DNA of 64,000 nucleotides from Allacma fusca (taxonomy: Eukaryota; Arthropoda; Collembola; Symphypleona; Sminthuridae), in NCBI GenBank assembly GCA_947179485.1, contig OX359250.1:9281873-9345872 (forward strand), read 5' to 3'. Shown here piece by piece: positions 1 through 13,037 of this stretch; position 1 is the stretch's first letter, and each line of letters begins with the position of its first letter. The position numbers and the translations under genes are program-made. The notes below the pieces were generated by a model, which was given only the letters and a program-made list of their open reading frames with translations, searched no databases and had not been told where the DNA came from.

Positions 1-3000
1 TCTTAAATGTAATACACTCCTCTGTGTTGATCTGCATGCATGTAGTTTTTTTTTATTTTTTTTGTGCTTGTGCATGTGATATAGAGCTACATATATGCAT
101 AATTCTCTCGGTAGCTTTCGACTCTTCATCATTTTCTACTGTCTCTTCATCGAGGGTAATAAATAGGAGAAATGCGGCTCAGCCGTACATTATTTAGAAA
201 ATAGGAAGGATGTCCCTTGCAATCTCTCTGAAAGAGGGAAGTTTTAGTTTTAAAAAGTTTGGAGAATAAAAGTAGGTGATGTACTATATTTTGATGTATC
301 TATGTATATGAATGTGGTAACTATAATGGATGTTATATATTCAGCTAGGATGTCAACTATTTCACTTGTATACATAGATACATATATGGATAAAAGGATA
401 GTTCATCAAGTTTGTTTCTCCCTACAGTTTTATGTGCATAACTACAGTATGTATATTGAGAGCAAAATCTTTTTAACACATTTCGTGTTAATAATTAAAG
501 CTAAAACGTTGGGTTGAAACCTTCTACGAAGATGTCTCAATACAATACATTATAATATAAGTATATAATTATATATGTATATAGGTATACATATGTATGT
601 TTAGTGTGTGGGATTGTTGGATATGTCAATCCAGTGATGATTATATACTCTTACTCTCCTGAGCTCCCATGACATGTGGAGTGTGGAGAGGAGGACGTTG
701 AAGTCATTTGAGTTGTTATGATTAGATACGTATATTTTACATCCAAGATGATTTTTTTTTGTAAAGTTGTCTTTTGGACTGTATCTCTCTCACTCTCCTT
801 TGCCGACTCTCTCGAGTATTTAGAAGTGTGTGTTTGGGTGGTTGACGGCACAATGATGTCGATGTTCTGTCTTTTCCATTAACTGAAGATGGTCGGACAT
901 TCTAAGGCTGGAGATTGGTGCATTGACGAGAAATCTTATATATCTATATAAGTATAAGTATAGATATATTCTTGATGCAGTCTTCTCATCTTCTCTGATG
1001 CAGTCCTACTGGGATGTATGTGTGTATAAAAATAAGGTCCGTTGAAATTATTGCAAATTTGTTACATTACTACGAGGACTTTGCTCTCACTCATCTCCCT
1101 CTCCCTTCACTAATATAAGTATTATGTGAGTGAAGTAGTAAGTGTGGTTATTTTATCAAGTCAATGCTCTATCCCAAATGCATTAGGCACATGCAAATAA
1201 AGTATTGACTCGTGGGTACTCTTCTTCTTCTACTCTCCTTCCGCATATGTAACTTGTAATGACCTGTGGTCGGCTTCAAAGTATGTGTGTCTTAACAACA
1301 TGTACATGCATACAGTTACATATGTACTTACATACCTCCTGTCTCCATGTGGATCCATAATCTTGAGTATTTGGAATGACTGAGGCAGAGTCAAAGCTCA
1401 GGAACAATTCCCCACTGTTTTGTGACCTATGTAATGTGTGTATGTATGCTTTTTAAGGTGTGTTTTGTAGCTGTGTAATGTTTACCTTGTAGTGGTTGTA
1501 AAATGTCAACTCTCCATTTTGGATCCCTTGGTGAAGGTAGTCATAGCTGAGTGGAGTAGTAGTAGTCATTGTCGTTGTCGTTTAAAACCAAGGTGTACCC
1601 CCAGCTCATTATTTCAAAAAAAAAAATTAGCTGATTTACATTCCTCTTGGTGAGCTTACACTTTGAGTAGGCACATCCATACGAGAACAGACCTTTACTG
1701 AATGACTTTACTACTGATTGAATCAGCATGAGACAGGATATGTAGGTCTACTTTTCACTTCCACTCCAACTCATACTTTAGTGATTTTTTGAATAGTAAT
1801 CAGCTTCTCTCATTCTCTTCAGGAGGTTAGTGTACCAATTATTTGGATTATTTAGAGTTTTTATACAATATTCTCATATATAGATATATGTCGTGGACTG
1901 TAATACTCTCTTCTCTTCTTAACTTTTTTTTTTCTTCTCTGAACTCAATCAAGCATTGAGGATTTGTCTCTATCCGAATATGAGGATGTAATATTTGTAC
2001 TTATATTCCTTGTATACATATGTATGTCAATATTTTTATCCTATATGTATATATCTGTATATAAGTATATTGTCGCGGAAGAGGGAAAATGTTCTAGGGG
2101 CCCCATGCTTTTGTACAATACTTGGAACGTTTTGCCTCGTCAAGAATGAGATACTCCTCCACTACTGCAAAATGAGGAGGCAGGAGATTGAAGCATTCTA
2201 GGGGTTAGCCATAGTCATGTAACGAAGACAGTGTTAAATCTCTCTTTTACTCTCCGTCTCCTGACATTTCATGGGAGAGGATAAATAAATGGAGCTCATA
2301 TGGAAGGCATTGAAGGGAGTAATCTGGGATGATCATCCTAGAAACCTTTTTCTGTGGTTTTGAACGAAAGGGGAGCATAAAGCATAAATGAAATTGCATA
2401 TATATTGACTCTATCTTAAGAAGTCTCGCGTCTTATCTTCCTAACCCTATGCATATAATCTTAGTCCTTTGAGAGTTTGCGAATTTCCAGTAAATCGATT
2501 CACTCTCCATCCACTTTTTTTTTATTTTATTACTCACAGACGCTCGGAGGTAAAGGGGGTTATATTATTGCACATACATATCTGTACATATATACATACA
2601 TATATATTATATATAGAGTGACTTCACCCTTTATGTATACCTCTTGATTCAAGTCCGCTGGCGGAATTTCGACTGCAATTTCCTAATATCCCTTTCCGGC
2701 TGTCAACACTCCAGCTTGTTACTGATCACATTTTGTTGTTTTTAAGAGTCAAAGATTGAGAGCTCATTCAAGTGAGGGAAATGAAAGGTCTGAGACATTT
2801 GACCCCATCCCGATGACTTATGCACAATGTAAACAGGATGGTACGCCATGGTAATGGATGGGAAGATAAATTTAGATCATGGTGTTGATAGGAATTCGGT
2901 GAGGATGACTCGGAAATGGACGAGGTAGCGAAGTTTCAGGAGGTATGTATTTACACTATGGGGGGTGGGAATAAATGGTTTAATTTCCATTCATTCATGT

Positions 3001-3103
3001 AAGTATTCATCGGTGTTAGGAACGGGAAAAAAATTGTTTTGCAAAACCAAGAGTTATTCAACCTCAGGTCCCCCTTTTGTAACTTGACAGCTATTGGGAT
3101 CGG

Positions 3104-3106
<3 letters not shown>

Positions 3107-3153
<47 letters not shown>
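3107..3153. repeat. (CT)n microsatellite
   Basis: About 46 bases of uninterrupted CT dinucleotide repeat. The Arg-Glu and Leu-Ser frames across it are repeat artefacts. Confidence 0.95.
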
Positions 3154-3158
<5 letters not shown>

Positions 3159-6100
3159 TCTTCCTGTTGTTCACGCACGTGTGTTTACATTTGAATTAGG
3201 AATACTATTATTTATTGCTTGTATAAATAATATTATTATTCAAAGACAGTCTCCCCCTACAGGACAGGTATGGAGAGCAGAGTTACAAAACGGAATCTCA
3301 GTCCGTTCCATTTTGTAACTCGGAATCCTCTGAGATTTGGGTTGAGAAGGTTTTCGTATCTATCTGTATTTTTTTTTTCAAAATGGACTTATTACTGTTT
3401 GACACCTACGTACAGAGTACAGGTACTCACTCCTACATATACACCTTATATAAAGATAGCTATTATTTAAGTTGACATAAACTATCCCGTCGAGACATAA
3501 CAGTACTATATAACTATTACCATCAGGTCCGTGGGGGTATGTTGGTATGTATAAAGCACTTGGAATTTGTTGGACGAGATTTCCCTGTAGATTAATTTTC
3601 GGATGCCCTTATAGTATTAATTGAAAGTCCATGATGATCAGACGAGGCTCGGTCTGACTCTTTCATTATGTTAACGTAATAAATTACAGATAATTCGATA
3701 ATCTGTCGGGAAGACTCTGGAGGGAAGTTTGGGACTTTATTTTTAATTACTCTAAAGATGGATTATTTTTGCATGGGAACTCATTGCATTGTAGCCCAGT
3801 GTGATGTATATCCAGGGTTTGTGATTTAAATACTATACAACGGCGTGTTTAGTTTGTGTGTGTATGTGTCGGAAAATGTAAGACCTTTATTCTTAGAGAT
3901 TCGTGCTCTTGATTAATGGATTCGGTTGAGAGGCTGAAAGTAATGAGTGTAGTCGATCGATATTTTCAAGTTCAAAATCTTATGTGATGTGCATAGTATG
4001 TATGTACTACAGATATTATATATGGTCACTGTGCATTGTGCATCTCTCTCCCAACTCACAATCACCCTGACTATTTGTATTTATGCATATAATAGTGGAG
4101 TGGAGTCTTCAAGCGGATTACATGACCTTGTACTACAGAGGACTATATATGTGTGTGTACATATGTATGTAGTGGGATGGTAGGATGATGGTTATTGTAT
4201 ATCTATGAATGGTAGGTAGTGTTAAGCTCTCATTTAATTTGACGTCCTAGATGGCAGTCAGGGTTTTGTGTGTGTGTGTAGATATATGTAAGTATTTGAT
4301 GGACCAAATAATCAGAGACCCCTCTTTCGTTTTTATCATTTCATGGAATGACTATGGGTTTAGAGGTTAGATGAGGGAGGAGAGATGCAGTAGATGTGGA
4401 CATTCTGTAAAGACCCCGCTTTGAGACAGTTGTTTTATGACATCTACATTATTAAAGATAAAGTTTGTCATGAGGTCGCCATCAAGAATTATTATAGCGT
4501 TGGAGAGTCTCGCAAATGTTGACTTGGTATCTTTGCACATATATGTAAATATGTATGTACATATGTACGTAGATAAATTCTGATGTATCATTTTGTCCCA
4601 TTTACAGGGTATCTCCTATCATTCCCCCCAAGTCCGTAGCAGATCTGGCAAAACATATCAGCATATATTATGCAGATCTATGAAAAGTATTTCAATCCCC
4701 CCACCCTTACCCACAAGATGTATTCAGAAACATTGGATTACATTATTTCTTTCATAGGGAGCAATTATTATTTCTGAAGTTAATTGTAAGCTCTAACAAA
4801 TTTTTTTAAGCCAATAAAATTTCAGAGAAATAATTATTTAGACTTTATATTTTTTTCTTGTAATGTTGGCATATAACACATATTCGTTGTTAATATTCTA
4901 GAGGGGGAGGGGGAGATGATATGAAATATCCCGAATCGAATATTCAAATAGTGATGCTATGCAGTATTAAAGACAAGACAGTAGGCATTGTTTGTAAGTA
5001 TTAATAAATAAAGGCAATTTCGACGGTTCAACCACTCTCCGACTCTCCCCACTATTCCATTTCATTTTATGACCGTCGCACCGCAGCGGAATCACCTATT
5101 TGGAAGGATTTGAAGTCTCTGGCCAGACCTGATCTTTCCCTTCCATGCACGGACGTACATATACGTAGCTAATAAGAAGAGGTTTCTTTTATCTAAACGA
5201 TGAAGTTGGTTGAGATACATACATCCTTTCTGGATATTATAAATTAAGAAAAGCTCTAGTGCATCCTGAAATGTATACCTACTTTTTTTTTATGGGAAGG
5301 TTTTTTTTTTAACCTAATGGCATGCAACTATGCAATGTTGAGGAGGAGCTTGGTACACTTATGTACATGTGCGTCTATGTGTAAGTATATAAGGACAGGA
5401 TTTTTTCTCGTTGGACAGGTCATGAACTCCAATTTTATTATCAGTTGAGTGAAACTTGGTCCTTCACATAATCCCCTGGCATTCAGTCTATCTGGATGTT
5501 GTTTCTGGGGGATTTATTTAAATAAGTAACTTAGCTTTTAGTCGTATCTCTCTCTATGCATACATATATACATATATATGTCTGTCTTGAAGTTGAACCT
5601 GGGCAAGATGTGAGCATGCTGATTGTGAGTATTAATTCTGTCTTGTAGGATTTTTAACATGATGGTTTTGTTTTTGTCGGGGAGGTTTGAGTTATTATTG
5701 GGGAAATATATCCTCCTATTAGCACTTATCCAGGATCTATAAATCTGAAGCTTTGTAATTTTATCTATATCATCGGGTCGGGGCTCGGGACATGCGCAAG
5801 GGGAAGAAGTTCTTGTAAAATGTTATTTGGATATTATAAGTATCTATCCTACGCTCTAAAATCTACCATGGATGCTGATTTTTTTTACCCTTCCATATAA
5901 CTTTCGCATGTAATTTTAATCCTATTGTCAATTTGAAATCCATCCTGTCACAGGCTTTTTTCCGTTTTCTCTTACAGTATAATAATAATAATTTATTTAA
6001 TCCGGACGAAATCCAATAAAGAGTGTTCATCCATAATGACGTGGGTTCACTTTTATTTTGTTGAGCAGACTTGCCCTTAATGCCTTGCTGTTATATGTTA

Positions 6101-7206
6101 TACTCGACATTCTTTTTTTTTTTTGCATGCACGCTCGAATGGGATTATGATATTAATTTTTGCGGAAAGACCCCGTGCTCGGATCTCTAAATCCCCGTGT
6201 AGAAAATCCGTGGTAGGCATATAATTATGTAAATGATGCGGTTTAAGGAATAAAGCCGGAAAGGACTTGGTTGTCATGAGAAAAGTCTCTCGGATGTTCT
6301 GAAGCCCCTGCTCCTGGTGTTCTTTCCCCTGCCCTGTTACTGTTATGATGATGCTCGCTCAAGTAATAGGCTTTTGCCGTACCATTACCAGTCGTCGAGA
6401 TGTTTGACTTCCCTTTTGTGTATCACGCAATAATTTTTCATTCGTTTAAGCCTATCATGGTTTACCAGCCAATTTTCATTGGTACAGAACGTCTGGAAAT
6501 TTTGCCTACTTTTTGTAATGTAATGAATTTTTTCTGATTACTTTTCTACACATTTTAATGCTCGCTGGTATGTCCCTGATTGTCAAACTCATAAAATCTG
6601 AAGGTTTTTTTTTCCTGAACGTTTACTTCTTAGAAACTGACTCCTGTGACAGGAAAAGCTTTTTGAAGTGTACGGAGTTGTATCCAAGAAATTACATTCT
6701 CGTTGAAGACTCTTCCCAAGCTCTTCTCAGCTTAGGCTTTTTGGAGCAGTATAAATACAAAAGCATGGTTCTTGCAGATAATAAAAAATTGTGCCACTAC
6801 TACCACACCACTCCATAAATGGAATTTCCAAGAATATTTTCAGGATGAGGTGGGAAAGGAAAGGAAAAGTCTGAAAGTGGAATCAAAGCGAGGGCTGTGC
6901 ATGTTGTTTTTATCAGCCTGTTTATTATACAGCTGGAAGGGGAGTCAGAGTAGAATAGAAGTCCTTATTTCTCATTTCATAGTGAGAATATTGCAGTTGA
7001 GGGCTCTCTGCTCTGCTGGACGGAATTATTAAAATTCACCAACATTTTCTGAGTCCCTACTGACCACTCCAATAATTTCTTTTGAATTGAAATGCTAATA
7101 ATAATAAACGTTTGTATTTATTGTAGTAGCATAAATCTGTCATACCATTATCCTCCTCTGATACTCTCAACACATGGTAACTGGGGCACTCGTCATGACT
7201 GAGTGG

Positions 7207-7231
7207 AGTGTGTGTGTGTGTGTGTGTGTGT
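7207..7231. repeat. (TG)n microsatellite
   Basis: Uninterrupted TG dinucleotides, followed after about 15 bases by a short (CATA)n run near 7245-7263. Confidence 0.9.
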
Positions 7232-7832
7232 ATGTTCATAGCTACATACATACATACATACATAATTATATCACTTATTGTTAGTAAAATTAGTACAAAT
7301 AAATGCTACTTCCTTCCCTTCCTCTGAATCAGTGTATATAAAAAAAAAAGCAGGGCTTTCCAAAAGCTCTACTTCAAATGTGCAGCCAAGTTTTCCCAAC
7401 TGTTCCCCGTACAATACACATACATAGTCACACAGCCTACTGTATTTCCGTGGATTTAAAATTATTTCAATTTATTTATTTATTTTTACACATCCTATGC
7501 TTATGACATCGTCAACTCTCTGTGAACAACATTGCTAGTAATATCAGGTGTAATGGTGTCTGCCTGTACCTATGCATGTAAGTATGTGTATGGGGGAATT
7601 GTAGAGGCTGTATTTTTGTGACAAAAAATTACGGAGTTATTTCCTCGGATGTGAGATCCGTTCTGTATTATTTTGATCTTGGGGAATTGAAATGGATGAG
7701 CATGTCAGTGCTCGGAGTAGTTTATCATGTCAAGTCCAAAGCAAGTTCGTCAACCTTGATTTGAAAGGCTAAAAATTGACGGGGCTATGTATGTTTTTGT
7801 AAGTAGATGTAGTAGGGGATTGTGATGCAGTC

Positions 7833-7876
7833 ATGCCTTGGCTTGGCTTGGCTTGGCTTGGCTTGCTTGGCTTTTG
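7833..7876. repeat. (TTGGC)n pentanucleotide repeat abutting an assembly gap
   Basis: Five-base units TTGGC repeat head to tail, one unit is shortened near 7863, and the array runs straight into the run of N. The gap was probably created by collapse or failed assembly of this array, so its true length is unknown. Confidence 0.85.
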
Positions 7877-8076
7877 NNNNNNNNNNNNNNNNNNNNNNNN
7901 NNNNNNNNNNNNNNNNNNNNNNNNNNNNNNNNNNNNNNNNNNNNNNNNNNNNNNNNNNNNNNNNNNNNNNNNNNNNNNNNNNNNNNNNNNNNNNNNNNNN
8001 NNNNNNNNNNNNNNNNNNNNNNNNNNNNNNNNNNNNNNNNNNNNNNNNNNNNNNNNNNNNNNNNNNNNNNNNNNNN
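7877..8076. other. Assembly gap (200 N)
   Basis: Exactly 200 undetermined bases. The round number suggests an estimated or placeholder gap. Reading frames drawn through it have no meaning. Confidence 0.99.
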
Positions 8077-10356
8077 TTGACACCATATGTATTTTTGTTG
8101 TTGCGTAGAGTATTTTTGGTGAAATGATAGTGAGCCTTTTATGTATCTATTCAGAATTGGGAATTAAATTGGAAGAAGGAGTAACGGGAAAACTGGTTGA
8201 ATTTGAGGGATGGAACTGGAATTATTTCATGTAGGTATATTGAGGGGGGGAAATGACCAGATGTATGCATCTATGGAGTCATTTTACTTCAATTATGGAG
8301 CAAGTTAAATGAGCTTTTAAATCGTGCTCGTCTCATAAACTTCCAGTTGGGGCAATTACTCGGTCAATGCTTTTTTTTTGTTTTATATGACTCGTCCGAC
8401 CTCGATCACTCACACTCCTTTTACTCTTGTTTGGATGGATGAGAGGAGATGGGATGGATGGGGAGGTAGAAAAAGCAGAAAAATTACCTTCCGCACACTG
8501 TTCCTCATCTTCTTTAATAAAAATAGTTTTTTCCCTGTCCATACTGTATATCCATTGACCTTCTCATTTTGTGTATTCAGACACACCTGACATGGAACTT
8601 TGTATATAGAGTATCTTTTTTTACATTAATGTTGATATTAAAAAAATCAGATTAATTACCCATAAACTGTATATTGCATGTCGTATCTATCCCATTGCTC
8701 ATGAGGATAATTTGGAACTAGTGGACTTTGAGTTGTAAATGATTTTTATATGCACTTACTACAGTACATATACTTATATGTACATCCAGGTTGACACAAA
8801 ACGTGTTTCATTGTCCTCGGTCAATTATTGCCGGGGTCGGAGGGGTCAGGAACGTGAAGGAAGGTCAGAATTTTGTACGGATTCGGAATTCAACATTTGT
8901 TTATTTCCATAGGAAATTTGTCCTATAGGATATGTTCTGATGCTCGTTATGTAGGAATAAATTTCCTCGTTGGATAAATATAAATAATTACAATTGTTAT
9001 TATTGACAATAATGAAGGGAATAATTTTAGAAAATCGTGGAAAGAATTTACTACAAAATGGGGGAATCAAATATGAGTTACTCCCTTACAAGTGGAGCTA
9101 CTAGAGGCGGAGGGGCCAAGATAATATTTTGTACTAGCCTGTACTGTACATACATATATACATAATTACACATATGTTTGTGAGGACATTGGAGTTGGTG
9201 TGTTTATGGAGAGGGAGTTCCACGGGTGGATTGAATGTGCTTAAATTTATCATTTCCGTGATATCTACTATTTCCAGGATTTTGCTCACTTCCGTGATTC
9301 TACATTAGAAAAATATTCTCGTCATGTAGAATAATTTCTCCGCCCTACACCTCCTTAACTACTCGTATTGACGACCTCATACTATTTCTCGCATGTTTGG
9401 ACTCAATGATGGTAAACGATGCGGGGTTGTGATTCTATGACACCATTACAAAAAGGGTTTCCTATTTTTAGCATAGGATCTGTAAAGCAGTTTCCCATTT
9501 GACATGACAAGGTGGTTTCCATCTGATCGGAGAGGAGGTAATTAGGCATGAGAGTTGGCTACTATATGATATTTACTGTAGCCATTTGGTCTCTTGAGTA
9601 AATTAGAACTGGGCGTATGTTCTTTGCTTAAGTATTACCCCTCAGGTTATGTACACCATACACCACACACCACGTGTGTATGTATTATATATCCTGTTTT
9701 CCTGTTGGTGTACAAAGTAGTAGCAGTAGTGGTAGTAGTAGTTGTAGTATTGGGAACGACAAATTTCAAGGGTGGGGATTCCAGGAAAATAAATAAATTA
9801 CCGTTCGTTGACCGTCCGTTGCTAAATAGTTCACTCTTACAGTAGTCGTAGTGGTAGTTGTATGTATTCCATGTGCATGTAAATATATGTAAATACTTGG
9901 GAGGAAAATGTTTCCCCAAGGACCTTCTTGTAACTGTAAGTACAGACGACAGACACATTCGAGAGTATTATATAGAGATTTCTTATATTTTACAGAAGTC
10001 ATCTTTATCACATTTTTTTGGAGGGGGGGGGGTCAGACTGACAATCAGTGGAAGTAATAATTGTGCCATGAAACAAGTATAACAAGTTATGTACATATTT
10101 ACATATATGCTCAAAGCGTTAAAAAATGAGAAGAAATTTTAGAAAGAATCCCAGAAGCTCTTACGGATGCTTTGAAGTATTATTGACATTAATGTCGGGG
10201 GGGCTTTTGAACTTTTTATCCATAAAATAAAATTCATCTTCTTTGATCCAGGGAAATGCGGAGTAGTTTTTTTATTGCTCCAATTCACTGTATGTATATA
10301 TAATAATAAGGGAAATTTTTGTTGAAAATCTTGTGCTGTATTTACAGTATCCCGCT

Positions 10357-10358
<2 letters not shown>

Positions 10359-10422
<64 letters not shown>
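10359..10422. repeat. (CT)n microsatellite, longest in the window
   Basis: About 64 bases of pure TC dinucleotide repeat. Frames on both strands encode only Leu-Ser or Arg-Glu. Confidence 0.95.
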
Positions 10423-10424
<2 letters not shown>

Positions 10425-12992
10425 GTCAGCTTGAATACTGTACACCACTAGTTTATATGCTTGAAATAATAAAAGCATTTTGGAGACGTCAAGACTGGGT
10501 CAAAACTGACGGGGCTCGACGTGTGACCATAGTTTATAACTCTAGCATAGGTATTAGCATATATGTACGGAAGATATTATGTAGGTATAAGGCCTAGCAG
10601 GAAAAAAAAGTTGATTTCAACCTAATTTTGAAAAATGTAATTTCATTGGAATAAGTACATAGTATAAATGTTTAGGAGCATTTAGGATGATTTTATTTTC
10701 TTGGAGTAAGTACTGTAATAGTGACTGGCGACGTGAGTCCCCAGTGTCGTCTTTGTTTCATGCATTTGTGTCGTCCTAACACTTAAATTGTCAGGCCCAT
10801 GTGTGCTACTGTATCGATCTTTCCTTCTTCTTTTTTTCCATTAGAGCTGTCCTACTCATTCGTTTGTCTCTCTTAAATTCTCTTCTATGACCTAAAATAG
10901 TTCTTATAGTGTACTTATACATAGGTAGATACTGGATACATCAGTGAGGGAGCACTAGTAAGTCCTGTCTCTGTTCTGTACATGGGACATGTTTCTCTCT
11001 TCTGGGCTGGTACTGTCATGTGACATGGTTAAAGCCTGGACGGGTGGACAATAGTGCCAGGGTATGTACATATGTGCTGGAGTCATAAAATCCTTTCCCT
11101 CTGTACCCTTTGGAACTAACATATGTAATTACTTTTGTACGATGTGACATACTTATATTATATAAAACATTACAAATTTAAATTGAGGATGTTATTGGAA
11201 ATATATGGATTTTTAAGGTCTCTTTCCAACCCCCCCCCCCCACATAAACACACACGTAACAATAGTAATTGACTTAAGATTGGAGATGTAGTATTGGAAT
11301 ACAATGTAGTCACAGACAGTGGTTTCAGGAAATGATGGTTTAATGAATGAGTGTCACCCCGTTCTGGTCTGGAGCTGCACGTGGAAGGAAACTAAGAGCT
11401 ACATATTAGTCGAGGTCTGGGTGTGTATTTATAGGATAAGGAAGACGATCAGTTCGAATGAGATCTCGCTCTGAATCATCTCATCCTGTACACGTGGTGG
11501 AGGGATATTTGGAAGTGTAAACTTTGACTAATTGACAGTGCGTGGAGCTATTAGATTATTAGTATTATAATATATAATGTATTTTTTGTAATAATTAAAC
11601 GTGCCTTCTAGTAAGCTCCTCAACCCCCAAGCAGGCAGGAGTAGGGAGGGAAAATATTGGCACAATTAAAGGCATTTGAGAGATTAAGTCACCTGTGTCA
11701 GTTGATTTATGAGCGGAGCGGCTCTGATACAAAACACACTGCATACTAATTACATATGTATAGATATATACTTATATACTTATATATGCAGGCCTACCTT
11801 AAGATTAAGTGACTCCTACTTTCTGAGAAGCTTCTGTATGTTGTTATGCAAATGCATTCTAATGTCTAATGGTGAGGAGCATTGTATGAATTGACAAACG
11901 GGATTATCTGTTTAGGAGAGGAGAAATTAAGAGGAATTATGCTGGGGCTTTAGTGACATACATAAATATGCACTGACTACATGATTCACCCATTTTAAGG
12001 GGGCTCATAGCTTTTGCTCTGTATTTAGTTTGTCATGGGAGCCCGTGGTTGGTTACAGCTATACATATATGGCTAATACAGTATACTCACGATTCCCTTG
12101 ATATACAATATTTTTTTACGTAATGTCGGAGGAGGATGGGGTCATGTGATGTTAGTCTGAAAGTATAAATATGAAATTCCTTCATTAGTATTTTGCATGA
12201 TAAGGATGATTGATGATAAGGACTTGCTATAATTAGATACTTTATCTTTAAGCACTGGAGTGAACATAACCGAATGGAATAATTATTATTCAAACTTTAT
12301 CGGCATTTTTTTTTTTTGTTTTAATTTTCCTATCCTCAGGTAAAACCTACCGAGCCGTTAAACATTTGTGACAGGGAAGGCCCAAAACATCCCATAGTTT
12401 CCCGTTCTTTGAATTTCCAAATAACTTATGGGAATCTAAATATAATATCTATACCTATACATATTAATTTAAAATATGTTTTAATTTATTTGTAAATATT
12501 TAACAACATTGGGCTGATGCAGATTCCAGATGTACTAATTATTATTATCTGAACATGTTTACTCAAGTGTAACACTACTAGGCTGGAAACTTCAATGGGA
12601 GTTATGTGTACTGTTAATGTACTGATGTACTTGTTGTGATGAGGTTGTTTTTGGACATAGGATGAGTGTTGCAGGTGCGAGGGGAGTTGATACAATGTAT
12701 TTTTATCATACGGAGCACCACCATCCCTTCAACTCGAATAGTTTGAATTTTTTTTTTTTTGGTATTTAGGCCAACGTGTGTTTCATCCTGTATGTGTGGG
12801 TATGACTTCAGATAGTACTACATTGTCTTCTTGTCCCATCCTCCATTTTTGTGTTTACGGAAATTTCTAGGATTTATTTTAGCCCTTGTACACAATGAGG
12901 AAGGGATGTAAATAATTGATTCCGGGATGAAATTTCATATTGCATATGTGTGGAAGGAGGTTCTCTAATACTAGATAGATCCGTATTAATTT

Positions 12993-12994
<2 letters not shown>

Positions 12995-13036
<42 letters not shown>
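12995..13036. repeat. Compound (CT)n-(TG)n microsatellite
   Basis: A TC repeat of about 28 bases switches directly to a TG repeat of about 14 bases. Confidence 0.9.

Positions 13037-13037
<1 letters not shown>

Larger units (their letters stand above)
1..7832. other. No gene recognised; probable part of a long NRBP 5' intron
   Basis: Both strands show only short chance frames. The + strand looks rich in T and G, as expected for intron transcribed left to right. It contains a (CT)n tract at about 3107-3153, a (TG)n tract at about 7207-7231, and many short poly-T and TATA-like stretches. The NRBP gene downstream lacks its first coding exon(s), so this stretch is best read as its first intron or upstream flank. 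I found no exon matching the missing N-terminus, which in relatives ends in a Trp plus basic plus Glu-Glu segment. Confidence 0.5.

Noticed and set aside
2893-2943. Short acidic frame ending in GAG followed by gtatgt, considered as the missing NRBP exon
   Set aside because: It lacks the Trp/basic segment that precedes the DVPGID motif in relatives and is preceded by a close stop; probably a chance donor.
2951-3318. Arg-Glu and Leu-Ser repeat frames
   Set aside because: They translate a (CT)n microsatellite and carry no other signal.
7769-8127. Frames spanning the N run
   Set aside because: They are translations of undetermined bases.
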